Origin: Propionibacteriaceae bacterium
Lineage (GTDB): Bacteria; Actinomycetota; Actinomycetes; Propionibacteriales; Propionibacteriaceae
Reading direction: 5' to 3'
NCBI GenBank assembly: GCA_009778535.1
Contig: WRJP01000057.1
Span: 1-10,459 of the forward strand
DNA length: 10,459 nt
Shown here piece by piece: positions 1 through 6,624 of this stretch; the stretch's first letter is position 1; the number at the start of each line of letters is the position of its first letter. The notes beneath the pieces are model-generated. The model made no database searches. It was not told the origin of the DNA and saw only the letters and a list, made by a program, of their open reading frames with translations. Position numbers and translations under genes: made by a program.

Positions 1-195
1 ATTTCTCAGGTTTGTGACGAAGTGATGGTCATGTTGGATGGGGCAATCGTCGAGAAAGGCTCTGTGGAGCGTATCTTCTCCAATCCGCAACATCCATACA
101 CTCAAGGGCTGGTCGCTACTTCCCGGATAGATCAAGTTGAACCCGGTCAACGGCTTCCTACTGTGCAGGATTTTTTCAAAGGGTCGAAGAAATGA
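1..195 (+). CDS. Peptide-type ABC importer ATP-binding subunit (DppD/OppD-like), C-terminal end only
   Basis: The reading frame is open from the first base and ends in TGA at 193-195, giving the last 64 residues of a longer protein. The visible part fits the end of a DppD/OppD-family ATPase: a hydrophobic strand with VMVMLDGAIVEKG, then IFSNPQHPYTQGL, which is the typical start of the oligopeptide/dipeptide transporter C-terminal region. The Walker A, signature and Walker B motifs lie upstream of the window, so the ATPase core is not seen. Such proteins power uptake of peptides, or in some cases nickel or other small solutes, at the inner face of the membrane, paired with a second ATPase. That partner is the next gene, whose ATG overlaps this stop as ATGA. 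The substrate cannot be told from this fragment. Confidence 0.88.
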   Translation: MSQVCDEVMVMLDGAIVEKGSVERIFSNPQHPYTQGLVATSRIDQVEPGQRLPTVQDFFKGSKK

Positions 196-971
196 GCATT
201 CTACAAGCATCGGGTTTACACCGAAACTTCGGTTCGGTAAAAGCCTTGAAAGGTGTCGATCTGGAAGTTGCATCTGGTCAGCGATTGGGCATAGTTGGAG
301 AATCAGGTTCGGGTAAGACCACGCTGATAAAACTACTGGCCGCTTTGGATGAACCCGATTCTGGAGAAGTGCATTTTGAGCAGAAGCTGATTTCTGGTCT
401 TCCAGAAAGAAAACTTGGCTTTTTACGTTCCGCGGTGCAGATAGTATTTCAAGACCCCCGCTCGTCGCTTAATCCTAGGATGAAAGTCGGCGACATTATC
501 TGCGAACCGCTGCGTTCGAGTTGGATGCGAAAAAGGCTGGAAGGGGTCGATAAGCTGCTTCGGCTGCATGAACTTCTCCAACTCGTCGGACTTCCGCAAG
601 ACTGTGCCGACCGGTATCCTCACGAATTTTCTGGAGGACAAAGGCAACGCATAGCTATCGCGAGGGCGTTGGCTCCTAGGCCGGAGGTTCTGATCGCTGA
701 CGAGCCGGTGTCCGCATTGGACGTGTCAGTGCGGGCGCAGGTGATCAATCTGTTGGCGACCCTAGTAGAGACCGAAAAGCTCACGCTGATCTTTGTGAGT
801 CACGACTTGGCGGTGGTACGGCATTTGTGCGATTCAGTGGTCGTGATGTATTCGGGTGAAATCGTTGAACAAGGCACCCGCAGCGAAGTGTTCGAGAACC
901 CGCGTACCGACTATACCCAGAAGTTGCTTTCAGCCATCCCGCAACTTGCATTGTCCGGCCGCGCCCGCTGA
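192..971 (+). CDS. Peptide-type ABC importer ATP-binding subunit (DppF/OppF-like)
   Basis: A complete 259-residue ABC ATPase, the usual size for a DppF/OppF-type subunit or slightly short. All nucleotide-binding motifs are present in order: Walker A GESGSGKT (residues 36-43), Q-loop in FQDPRSSLNP (86-95), signature SGGQ (147-150) followed by RQR, Walker B VLIADEP (166-172) with the catalytic Glu at 171, D-loop SALD (174-177) and the switch His at 204. The FQDP(R/Y)SSLNPR segment is characteristic of the peptide/nickel importer branch. The end (NPRTDYTQKLLSAIP) matches the C-terminal region of that family. Its ATG overlaps the preceding ATPase stop by 4 bases, so the two are translationally coupled and probably form the ATPase heterodimer. 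Permease and binding-protein genes must lie upstream. Substrate is unknown; peptides are the most likely guess. Confidence 0.93.
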   Translation: MSILQASGLHRNFGSVKALKGVDLEVASGQRLGIVGESGSGKTTLIKLLAALDEPDSGEVHFEQKLISGLPERKLGFLRSAVQIVFQDPRSSLNPRMKVGDIICEPLRSSWMRKRLEGVDKLLRLHELLQLVGLPQDCADRYPHEFSGGQRQRIAIARALAPRPEVLIADEPVSALDVSVRAQVINLLATLVETEKLTLIFVSHDLAVVRHLCDSVVVMYSGEIVEQGTRSEVFENPRTDYTQKLLSAIPQLALSGRAR

Positions 972-998
972 CTGTTCTTCTTTCCCGCTGATTGAGTG

Positions 999-1013
999 CC
1001 GGTCGCAGACCGG
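999..1013. terminator. Short GC hairpin after the ABC transporter gene
   Basis: CCGGTC and GACCGG form a perfect 6-bp stem around a GCA loop, 27 bases after the transporter stop codon. No run of T follows on the + strand (the next bases are TGTATCG), so it lacks one half of a classic intrinsic terminator. It may stabilise the 3' end or be chance. Confidence 0.25.
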
Positions 1014-1146
1014 TGTATCGAAATCAAGGGTGATGGCACGCCTGTCTAGTCATCCGCGCGCCAATCGCGTGATCCATCACATTCGGCAGTTAGGCAAGAA
1101 CGGACTACGTGCTGCGCACTGCGACGGAGCATTGGGGTTGTGGATA

Positions 1147-1174
1147 CTGCGAGACGGCTTTCACCCGTCCGCAG
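1147..1174. terminator. 10-bp hairpin between convergent genes, possible bidirectional terminator
   Basis: CTGCG-A-GACGG pairs with CCGTC-CGCAG to give ten base pairs interrupted only by one bulged A, with a 7-base loop. On the + strand it is followed after six bases by CTTTT, a weak T-run; on the - strand no T-run follows. It lies 30 bases beyond the hisN stop, a sensible place for a terminator serving hisN and perhaps the transporter operon. Confidence 0.42.
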
Positions 1175-1203
1175 CATGACTTTTAGGGATAATACCTACC
1201 TGG

Positions 1204-2004
1204 TCATTGGGCGCGCTTACCGCGCAGCCGCGCCAAGAACTCGGCGTGGAGGTGGGGGTTTGCAGCGATAGCGCTCGGACCAAAGGGCCCGGGTGCGCCA
1301 TCGAGGTTTGTGAATATCCCTCCCGCTTCAGCAACGACGAGATAGGGCGCAGCCATGTCGTGCAGTGATAACTTGGGTTCGGCGGCAAGATCGACTGCTC
1401 CTTCGGCCAGCAGCATGTAACTCCAGAAGTCGCCGTAGGCGCGAGTGCGCCAGCAAGCTTGCAACACGTTTGCGAACTGCTGTCCTAATCCAGCGTCGAC
1501 CCACTCTCCGATCTCGGAGTAGGACAGCGAAGCGTCCGCCATTGAAAGCACTGTTGAAACCTGGCAGGGAACTGCGTTTAGCAGATTTCTGCCGACAAAG
1601 GCGCCGCCTTCAGCGCTCGCCCACCAACGTCTGTTCAGTGCTGGAGCCGAGACTACAGCCACAGTTACCGCATCGCCATCCATTAAAGCGATCAAGGTAG
1701 CCCACACCGGAACCTGGCGTACAAAGTTGGCGGTTCCGTCGATAGGGTCGATAATCCAACGCCGCGGCCCCCAACCGGTATCTTCCCCTTCTTCGCCATG
1801 GACGCCGTCGCGGGGACGAGTTCGTTGCAGCATGGTACGAATGGCATCTTCAACAGCTATGTCGGCATCGCTTACTGGTGTCAGGTCAGGTTTTGAATCG
1901 ACACGCAAATCGAGAGCTTTGAATCTTGCCATTGTGATGGCATCTGCTTGATCGGCTAGCAAATGAGCTAGCCGAAGGTCTTCGGTCAACGATTGAGCAA
2001 CCAT
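1204..2004 (-). CDS. hisN: Histidinol-phosphatase (inositol monophosphatase family)
   Basis: A 266-residue cytoplasmic metal-dependent phosphatase of the inositol monophosphatase fold, which in actinobacteria removes phosphate from L-histidinol phosphate, the step before histidinol dehydrogenase. Metal-binding motifs are clear: GEE at residues 70-72, DPIDGT at 86-91, and the C-terminal LHDMAAPYLVVAEAGG (about 214-229), whose Asp 216 corresponds to the third metal ligand. From memory the protein aligns along its whole length with mycobacterial HisN, sharing SKPDLTPVSDAD, VPVWATLIAL, VSAPALNRRWW and RAYGDFWSY; these shared stretches argue for HisN rather than a general inositol phosphatase. The usual Trp before the third metal-ligand Asp is a His here, with Leu before it. 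It is last in the aroA-rsgA-hisN series, 70 bases after rsgA. The ribosome-binding site is poor (AAGG about 13 bases before ATG), so the start is slightly uncertain. Confidence 0.93.
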   Translation of the reverse strand: MVAQSLTEDLRLAHLLADQADAITMARFKALDLRVDSKPDLTPVSDADIAVEDAIRTMLQRTRPRDGVHGEEGEDTGWGPRRWIIDPIDGTANFVRQVPVWATLIALMDGDAVTVAVVSAPALNRRWWASAEGGAFVGRNLLNAVPCQVSTVLSMADASLSYSEIGEWVDAGLGQQFANVLQACWRTRAYGDFWSYMLLAEGAVDLAAEPKLSLHDMAAPYLVVAEAGGIFTNLDGAPGPFGPSAIAANPHLHAEFLARLRGKRAQ

Positions 2005-2074
2005 GAAATTCAGGCTACCTTGATTTACTCGCTATTGGCGGCAGCGACGCGGGAAGCGAGGGTAGAACACTCGA

Positions 2075-3070
2075 TTACATCCAAGCCTTTTCGATACGCC
2101 GAAACGATTCCAAGCGCCCAGCGGCGAGCTTGCCGTCGGCAACGGCGCTGTCAAAAGCGCAATCGAGCGTACCCGTTTCATGAGTGCAACCCCTGGGGCA
2201 ATCTACGGCTAGTTCATCCAGATCGCCAAAGGCAGCGACGATGGATTCGACTGTCACATGGCTCAAACCGAAAGAGCGAACCCCTGGGGTGTCGATCACC
2301 CAGCCGTCGCCGCTAGGTAGTCGCAGCGCGATAGCTGAGGTTGACGTGTGTCGCCCTTTGCCAGTCACTTCGTTGACTTCGGCAGTAGCTCGATCAACAC
2401 CTGGAATCAAGGCGTTGACCAGGGTGGATTTTCCAACCCCGGAATGCCCTACCAAAACACTCACCTGGCCTGTTAGCAGCCGCAAGAGTTCACTGTGGTC
2501 GGCTCCTGGTTCACTGGTCAACATGCGCAGTCCAAGCGGTTCATAAATCTGTGTCAGCTCATGAACACTGGCAAGATCGGCCTTCGTAAAAATCAGCAAC
2601 GGCTCCAGCCCGCCGTCATAGGCAGCAACTAAAATCCTATCTATCATCCCGGGGCGCGGAGCCGGGTCAGCCAAAGCTGTCACTATCACCAATTGATCTG
2701 CGTTAGCGACGATAGGTCGCTCATACGGGTCGTCGTCGTCGGCGGTGCGCATCAGCAGTGTGCGCCTGGCTCCCACTTCGACGATACGAGCTAGAGTGCC
2801 CTCATTTCCGCTGGTGTCACCGACCAAATTAACTTCGTCACCGACGATGACAGCGCTGCGTCCCAGACTGCGCGCCTTCGTCGCGGTCACAGTAATACCA
2901 GTCGTGGCTACCAAACAACCAAAACGCCCCCGGTCAACCCGCACCACCATGGCGGCTTCGGCGTCGGCGTAGCTGGGACGAGCTTTCGTGCGCGGTCTGG
3001 TATGCCGAGGTGGTCGTCCAAAACCGGCGTGTGGGTCGTCGGTAATGGCTTCGCTAAGTTTGCGGTTCAT
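2075..3070 (-). CDS. rsgA: Small-ribosomal-subunit maturation GTPase RsgA
   Basis: A circularly permuted GTPase that acts late in 30S subunit assembly and is released on GTP hydrolysis stimulated by the ribosome. With the ATG at 3070 it has 331 residues. An N-terminal basic tail and OB-fold (about 30-105) precede the permuted G domain: G4 TKAD (162-165), then G1 GHSGVGKST (208-216), switch region GKGRHTS (238-244) and G3 DTPG (260-263). The C-terminal zinc knuckle has Cys 291, Cys 295, His 297 and Cys 304, with CPRGC as in mycobacterial RsgA. A TTG at 3097 would add nine residues, but the ATG overlaps the aroA stop as ATGA, the same coupling seen elsewhere in this window, so I prefer it. It sits between aroA and hisN, a grouping I know from other actinobacteria. 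Confidence 0.95.
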   Translation of the reverse strand: MNRKLSEAITDDPHAGFGRPPRHTRPRTKARPSYADAEAAMVVRVDRGRFGCLVATTGITVTATKARSLGRSAVIVGDEVNLVGDTSGNEGTLARIVEVGARRTLLMRTADDDDPYERPIVANADQLVIVTALADPAPRPGMIDRILVAAYDGGLEPLLIFTKADLASVHELTQIYEPLGLRMLTSEPGADHSELLRLLTGQVSVLVGHSGVGKSTLVNALIPGVDRATAEVNEVTGKGRHTSTSAIALRLPSGDGWVIDTPGVRSFGLSHVTVESIVAAFGDLDELAVDCPRGCTHETGTLDCAFDSAVADGKLAAGRLESFRRIEKAWM

Positions 3071-4326
3071 TCGGTCATACCGATCATTTCTTCCCAACGT
3101 GAAACAAAATCCGGAAGTGTTTTTGCGGTGCAGTTCACGTCGTCAATTTCTATTCCACAAATGCGTAAGCCGAGCAGTGCCCCAGCATGAGCCATGCGAT
3201 GATCGGCATAGCTGCGGAAAACTCCCGCAGTTAATTTGCCTGGCTTTATTTTCATACCGGACGATGAAACCTCGACCCCGCAGCCAAGATTGGACAGTTC
3301 CGTTGCTAGCGCACTCAGCCGATTCGTTTCGTGGCCTGCAATGTGACCAACTCCACTAATGGTGCTCACACCGTCAGCAAGCGCTGCTAAGGCGGCCACG
3401 ACTGGAGTGATTTCTCCAATTTCGTGCAGATCGATATCGACGGCAGCGATCTCGCCAGTTCCGCTGACACACACTTGGTCAGCCGTACTTTCGACTTTTC
3501 CGCCAAAGGCTTCCAGAACGCCAAGCAGTTCGTTGGCAGGCTGAATCGAATCTTGCGGCCAATATGCTGCAACCTTTCCGCCACACACCAACCCAGCCGC
3601 CAGGAAAGTGGCGGTGTTGGTCAAATCCGGCTCAATAGTTTCTACCGTGGCTGCGATTTTCATTTTCGGGACTTCCCAAATGTGGTTCTCATAGGTCTGA
3701 ACTTGAACCCCGCGTTTGGCTAGCTGTGCGATAGTCATTTCGATGTGCGGGGCCGAAGGTATTTGCGAGCCGTCGTGAATCAATCGCAACCCATTGGGAA
3801 AACGCGCCCCGGCAAGTAACAGCCCGGAGACGTACTGACTGGTTGCCGAACTAGCTATGCTCACTTCATAGGCGCGTTCATTAAGCCCACCGCTAACGCT
3901 AAAAGGCAGGGTCGACCCCTTGACGTGAGCGCCGAGGCGAGTCAGGGCTTCTAAGAGCCCGGCAATCGGGCGCGCAGCGGCTTGCGGGTCGCCGTAAAAG
4001 TTGGAAGTCCCCTCGATCATTGCCGCAACCGGCGGAAGGAAACGCATAACGGTGCCGCTGAGTCCTACGTCAATGTCGGCAGGGCACAAAGTCGCAGGCG
4101 GAATGATTTCCCAGATATCGACCTCGTGGGGAATGATTTGCGCCCCAAATCCTGCGATAGCGTCGCGTAGCAGTCCGGTGTCACGTCCAGCAGGAACTTG
4201 GCGCAACACGCTGGCCGATTGCGCGAGCAAGGACAGCACCAAGGCGCGCGCCGCCACAGATTTTGAGCCAGGGAGTCGGATTTTTGCGTTCAATTCCTGG
4301 TTCGAGTGCGGAGTTAACCAAGGCAT
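3067..4326 (-). CDS. aroA: 3-phosphoshikimate 1-carboxyvinyltransferase (EPSP synthase)
   Basis: Transfers the enolpyruvyl group of phosphoenolpyruvate to shikimate 3-phosphate, the sixth step of the shikimate pathway to chorismate. The 419-residue protein covers the full two-domain fold. Visible motifs: GSKS (20-23) with Lys 22 and Arg 27, SGTVMRF (90-96), SSATSQYVSGLLLA (159-172), the HEIGE segment around Glu 305 (Glu in place of the Asp of the E. coli enzyme, as I recall in mycobacteria), HETNRL (332-337), DHRMA (375-379) and AKTLPDF (401-407). The motif normally written GSKSxTNR or GSKSxSNR reads GSKSVAAR: two polar residues, including the usual Asn, are Ala. The ATG overlaps the stop of the DoxX gene as TGATG; a TTG at 4329 would add one residue. 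By sequence it resembles the actinobacterial branch. I have no basis to state glyphosate sensitivity. Confidence 0.95.
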   Translation of the reverse strand: MPWLTPHSNQELNAKIRLPGSKSVAARALVLSLLAQSASVLRQVPAGRDTGLLRDAIAGFGAQIIPHEVDIWEIIPPATLCPADIDVGLSGTVMRFLPPVAAMIEGTSNFYGDPQAAARPIAGLLEALTRLGAHVKGSTLPFSVSGGLNERAYEVSIASSATSQYVSGLLLAGARFPNGLRLIHDGSQIPSAPHIEMTIAQLAKRGVQVQTYENHIWEVPKMKIAATVETIEPDLTNTATFLAAGLVCGGKVAAYWPQDSIQPANELLGVLEAFGGKVESTADQVCVSGTGEIAAVDIDLHEIGEITPVVAALAALADGVSTISGVGHIAGHETNRLSALATELSNLGCGVEVSSSGMKIKPGKLTAGVFRSYADHRMAHAGALLGLRICGIEIDDVNCTAKTLPDFVSRWEEMIGMTE

Positions 4327-4841
4327 CAAATGATTACTTCGACGGCTTCTACTGGTTTGCTGCGGGCTATCTTCTTAGCTTTTTTGAGGTTAGCTGCTGT
4401 GATTTCGCGTTCTAACTTTGCCCGCCAAAAAAATCCAGGACGACCCTGAGTGTCTTGGGCGGCTAGCAGTGTTGCGCCCAACAGACCGACGTTTTTTGCT
4501 TGCGCAACGGCTTTAGATTCGCTGTCAGCTGCTTGGGCAGCTAGCACATGCGGAATGAGAGTCGCAGCAAGCAGTACGGCTCCCAGGCGGCGTCCGATAC
4601 CAGTGGCGAGCATCACTGCCGCGACCATTTGAGTTATCCCGGTGCATTTGATCAGGTTTTCGAGTTTTACATCCTCGGGTTTTATTTCTCCAGGCAGCCA
4701 CCGTGAAGCCAATGGGGTGAGTTTCTCTGCGAGCGGGGCGGCTGCGGCGGTGAGAGATTCTGGAGTCGAAAAAGACTTCCATCCTGAAATGACGAAATAG
4801 CTGGCTAGCATAGCCCTTGGTATTGCATGCCGAATGCTCAT
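4326..4841 (-). CDS. DoxX-family membrane protein encoded with aroA
   Basis: A 171-residue integral membrane protein. Four hydrophobic segments can be seen at about residues 8-22, 64-83, 86-104 and 117-129, the usual DoxX four-helix plan. They are followed by a basic, charged tail (about 139-171) likely facing the cytoplasm. The segments AMLASYFVISG, LGAVLLAATLIPHVLA and KNVGLLGATLLAAQDTQGRP fit the actinobacterial DoxX proteins I know. In mycobacteria a DoxX protein takes part in a membrane complex with superoxide dismutase and a thiosulfate sulfurtransferase, but no such genes are near, so this role is only a possibility. A good ribosome-binding site, GGAAGG, lies 7 bases before the ATG. 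The TGA overlaps the aroA ATG, making it the first gene of a coupled series. Function is unknown. Confidence 0.85.
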   Translation of the reverse strand: MSIRHAIPRAMLASYFVISGWKSFSTPESLTAAAAPLAEKLTPLASRWLPGEIKPEDVKLENLIKCTGITQMVAAVMLATGIGRRLGAVLLAATLIPHVLAAQAADSESKAVAQAKNVGLLGATLLAAQDTQGRPGFFWRAKLEREITAANLKKAKKIARSKPVEAVEVII

Positions 4842-4843
4842 TG

Positions 4844-4873
4844 GTGTACCTTCCGCGCGGTCGTGTACCTTCC
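4844..4873. repeat. 11-bp direct repeat carrying a ribosome-binding site
   Basis: GTGTACCTTCC occurs at 4844-4854 and again at 4863-4873, a period of 19 bases. Read on the - strand it is GGAAGGTACAC twice. The copy next to the gene is the ribosome-binding site of the DoxX gene; the other begins right after the likely -10 box and so falls at the predicted transcription start. It may be an operator half-site pair or a small duplication. Confidence 0.6.
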
Positions 4874-4901
4874 ATCCTAGAGCTTTGTACGCAGATGTCT
4901 A
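4874..4901 (-). promoter_or_regulatory. Likely promoter of the doxX-aroA-rsgA-hisN series
   Basis: On the - strand TAGACA (-35, at 4901-4896, five of six matches to TTGACA) and TAGGAT (-10, at 4879-4874) are separated by 16 bases. Transcription would start near 4866, giving a leader of about 25 bases that includes the GGAAGG site of the DoxX gene. It lies between bL37 and doxX, so the operon can be expressed independently of bL37. Judged by eye only. Confidence 0.5.
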
Positions 4902-4956
4902 CGGCAAAGATTTACAGATTTTGTTCATAGCTGAGTGATCGAAGTGACCAACTTTG

Positions 4957-5031
4957 TTATGCAGTGGGGCGTTTCCCATGATTGGCAGCATTCTTACGAC
5001 GTGCGCGACGCTTTCTTCCACCTTTAGCCAC
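4957..5031 (-). CDS. 50S ribosomal protein bL37 (24 residues)
   Basis: A very short gene: GTG at 5031, TAA at 4957-4959, product of 24 residues beginning (V/M)AKGGRKRRARRKN and ending ANHGKRPTA. It is extremely basic and has the same length, the MAK start, the Arg/Lys core and the NHGKRP ending of the mycobacterial 50S protein bL37 as I remember it. That protein is a small extra component of actinobacterial large ribosomal subunits seen in ribosome structures. A near-perfect ribosome-binding site (AAGGAG, 5 bases before GTG) supports active translation. It is divergent from pdtaS and upstream of the DoxX gene on the same strand, with a 115-base gap. In other actinobacteria bL37 commonly sits close to the sigR/sigH anti-sigma gene and to aroA, so the position also fits. 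Easily missed because of its size and GTG start. Confidence 0.88.
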   Translation of the reverse strand: MAKGGRKRRARRKNAANHGKRPTA

Positions 5032-5043
5032 GGCTACTCCTTC
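5032..5043 (-). promoter_or_regulatory. Strong ribosome-binding site of bL37
   Basis: On the - strand GAAGGAG followed by TAGCC lies directly before the GTG at 5031. It is among the strongest Shine-Dalgarno matches in the window and is the main non-homology evidence that the 24-codon frame is translated. Confidence 0.75.
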
Positions 5044-5133
5044 GATTCTTTGTGCAAGATGATATTCTGCCACAATCGCCGTTTGGCTGAAAATATAGCT
5101 CTTGATTCGGGTTCAAACCGGTAATGTGTGGTT

Positions 5134-6624
5134 ATGCAAAGCATGGAAGAATTAATCCAGGCGCACACGGATTTAGGCGCGGCTGACATTGCGATGCTTG
5201 ACGGACTCGTTGCCCAGTGGGACATCCTGGCAGATTTAGCTTTCTCAGACCTGATTTTGTGGGTGCCTGACCGCGATGTCAATGTCTTTTGGGCAGTGGC
5301 GCAAATTCGACCTGCCACGGGGCCGACTTCGCTGATTGAGGATGTGGTGGGCGATGAGATCACCTACGACCCAGAGCGTTTAGTCACCGAAGCATATTTA
5401 TCACATGAAATCAGCAGTACCGTGGGGGACAAGCGCTATTTTGGTATTCCAGTGGATGGGCTGGCTGTTCCAATCCTTGCAAACGATAGCTGCGTAGCTG
5501 TCGTCGAGTTGCACACGAATCGGATGGGGACTAGAGCTTTGGGGGCTTTGGAAGAAACCTACTCGGAAGTCGCTCAAATCCTGTGCCAAATGCTGCGGGT
5601 GCAGAAGTTTCCAGATAAGGCTGGCGGAAAGACTCAGCCTTGGCTTTCGCCGCGAGTGGGCGATGGGACGATACGAGTCAACAGTGATGGCATTGTCACG
5701 TTTGCTAGCCCGAATACGGTGAGTTCGTTCCGTCGTCTGGGGTTGCTCGGAAATCTGGAAGGTGAAGATCTGGTTAAGGTCGTCAAGAAACTCATCCCAG
5801 CCAATAGTGTGGCTGTCGAAAAACCACTACAGAAAGCAGTGCAGGGGAAAGGCTCATGCGAGGTTGAACTGGAGTCTCCGCACGCCTATGTCCGGATGCG
5901 AGTGCAGACGTTACACACTGCCCAGGGTTCAGCGGGGATTATTATCGCCTGTCGAGATACCACCGAACTGCGCTCCAAGGAGCGAGAGTTAATCACCAAA
6001 GACGCGACGATACGTGAGATCAATCATCGGATAAAGAACAATCTGCAAACTGTTGCGTCGCTGCTGCGGTTGCAGTCAAGGCGTATCGAGATTGCCGAGG
6101 CTAAGGCAGCCTTGGAGGAGGCGATGAAGCGGGTTTCTTCTATTGCGGTGGTGCATGAGATTCTCTCGCAGGATTTCGATGCAACGCTGTATTTTGACGA
6201 TGTAGCTGATCGACTGCTCAAACTTGTGGGTTCGGTGGCTTCGACGCGCGGCAAGGTGAAAATGACCAGGCAGGGGACTTTCGGACAGATTCCGCAAGAG
6301 ATTGCCACCGATCTTTCATTGGTGCTGACGGAACTGTGTCAGAACGCGGTGCAGCATGGGCTGAAGCAGGGGTCTGGGGAAGTCGTCGTGCATCCAGTTC
6401 AGAGCAAGGGGAGGCTGAGCATTTCCATCATGAACGCTGGGGAGCCGTTGCCAAAAGACTTTTCTGTAGAAAAATCTAGCGGCTTGGGGCTTTCAATCGT
6501 GCGCACGCTGCTACAGCAATTGCATGGAACGCTCACGATGCAGGTCGGTGACGGTGGGGTAGGCACAGTTGCAACCGTCTTAATTCCGCTTAGAGGCTAT
6601 TCCCTTAGTTGGGAATACAGTTAG
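5134..6624 (+). CDS. pdtaS: PdtaS-type cytoplasmic sensor histidine kinase
   Basis: A soluble two-component kinase of 496 residues; no membrane segment is visible. In order: an N-terminal GAF-like sensor domain (about 1-155), a PAS-like domain (about 175-280), a HisKA_2-type dimerisation helix with EINHRIKNNLQ and the likely phosphorylated His at 298, and an ATPase domain with the N-box ELCQNAVQHG (400-409) and a glycine box SGLGLSIV (449-456). The arrangement, the length and stretches such as SKDATIRE/TKDATIRE and RVSSIA-VH match mycobacterial PdtaS, which signals to PdtaR, an antiterminator with an ANTAR RNA-binding domain; no pdtaR is in the window. The usual DxGxG box reads NAGEP (434-438). 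I chose the ATG at 5134 because the following 12 residues then align without gap to the mycobacterial start; a GTG at 5128 and an ATG at 5143 are alternatives, and none has a clear ribosome-binding site. Confidence 0.92.
   Translation: MQSMEELIQAHTDLGAADIAMLDGLVAQWDILADLAFSDLILWVPDRDVNVFWAVAQIRPATGPTSLIEDVVGDEITYDPERLVTEAYLSHEISSTVGDKRYFGIPVDGLAVPILANDSCVAVVELHTNRMGTRALGALEETYSEVAQILCQMLRVQKFPDKAGGKTQPWLSPRVGDGTIRVNSDGIVTFASPNTVSSFRRLGLLGNLEGEDLVKVVKKLIPANSVAVEKPLQKAVQGKGSCEVELESPHAYVRMRVQTLHTAQGSAGIIIACRDTTELRSKERELITKDATIREINHRIKNNLQTVASLLRLQSRRIEIAEAKAALEEAMKRVSSIAVVHEILSQDFDATLYFDDVADRLLKLVGSVASTRGKVKMTRQGTFGQIPQEIATDLSLVLTELCQNAVQHGLKQGSGEVVVHPVQSKGRLSISIMNAGEPLPKDFSVEKSSGLGLSIVRTLLQQLHGTLTMQVGDGGVGTVATVLIPLRGYSLSWEYS
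6598..6617. terminator. Hairpin inside the end of pdtaS, possible bidirectional terminator
   Basis: TATTCCC and GGGAATA form a perfect 7-bp stem around the loop TTAGTT. It overlaps the last codons of pdtaS and lies just beyond the whiB1 stop. On the + strand it is followed by CAGTTAGTTGTTT, moderately T-rich. Since the two genes converge with no spacer, a terminator would have to sit within coding sequence, and this is the only candidate I see. Confidence 0.38.

Larger units (their letters stand above)
972..1203. other. Non-coding convergent gap with two hairpins
   Basis: This 232-base stretch separates the ABC transporter gene from hisN, which read towards each other. I see no credible gene: the frames crossing it are short and their translations do not resemble any family I know. 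It holds two inverted repeats, listed separately (999-1013 and 1147-1174), and no obvious promoter. The most economical reading is a shared 3' region with terminators. A small RNA or a decayed gene cannot be excluded from sequence alone. Confidence 0.5.

Noticed and set aside
856..1179. Open frame of 107 codons running from the end of the ABC transporter gene into the gap
   Set aside because: Most of it is out of frame within the transporter gene; the remainder has no recognisable family, no ribosome-binding site and an unlikely composition.
3071..3097. TTG start for rsgA nine codons upstream
   Set aside because: Possible, but the ATG at 3070 forms an ATGA overlap with the aroA stop and gives a length closer to relatives.
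4880..4956. Terminator after bL37
   Set aside because: The repeated TCACT motif after the stop is a direct repeat, not an inverted one, and I found no stable hairpin with a T-run.
5034..5363. Reverse-strand open frame of 109 codons overlapping the start of pdtaS
   Set aside because: It is antisense to a well-supported kinase gene, has a low-complexity Ser/Thr-rich translation, and no family resemblance. bL37 uses a different frame.
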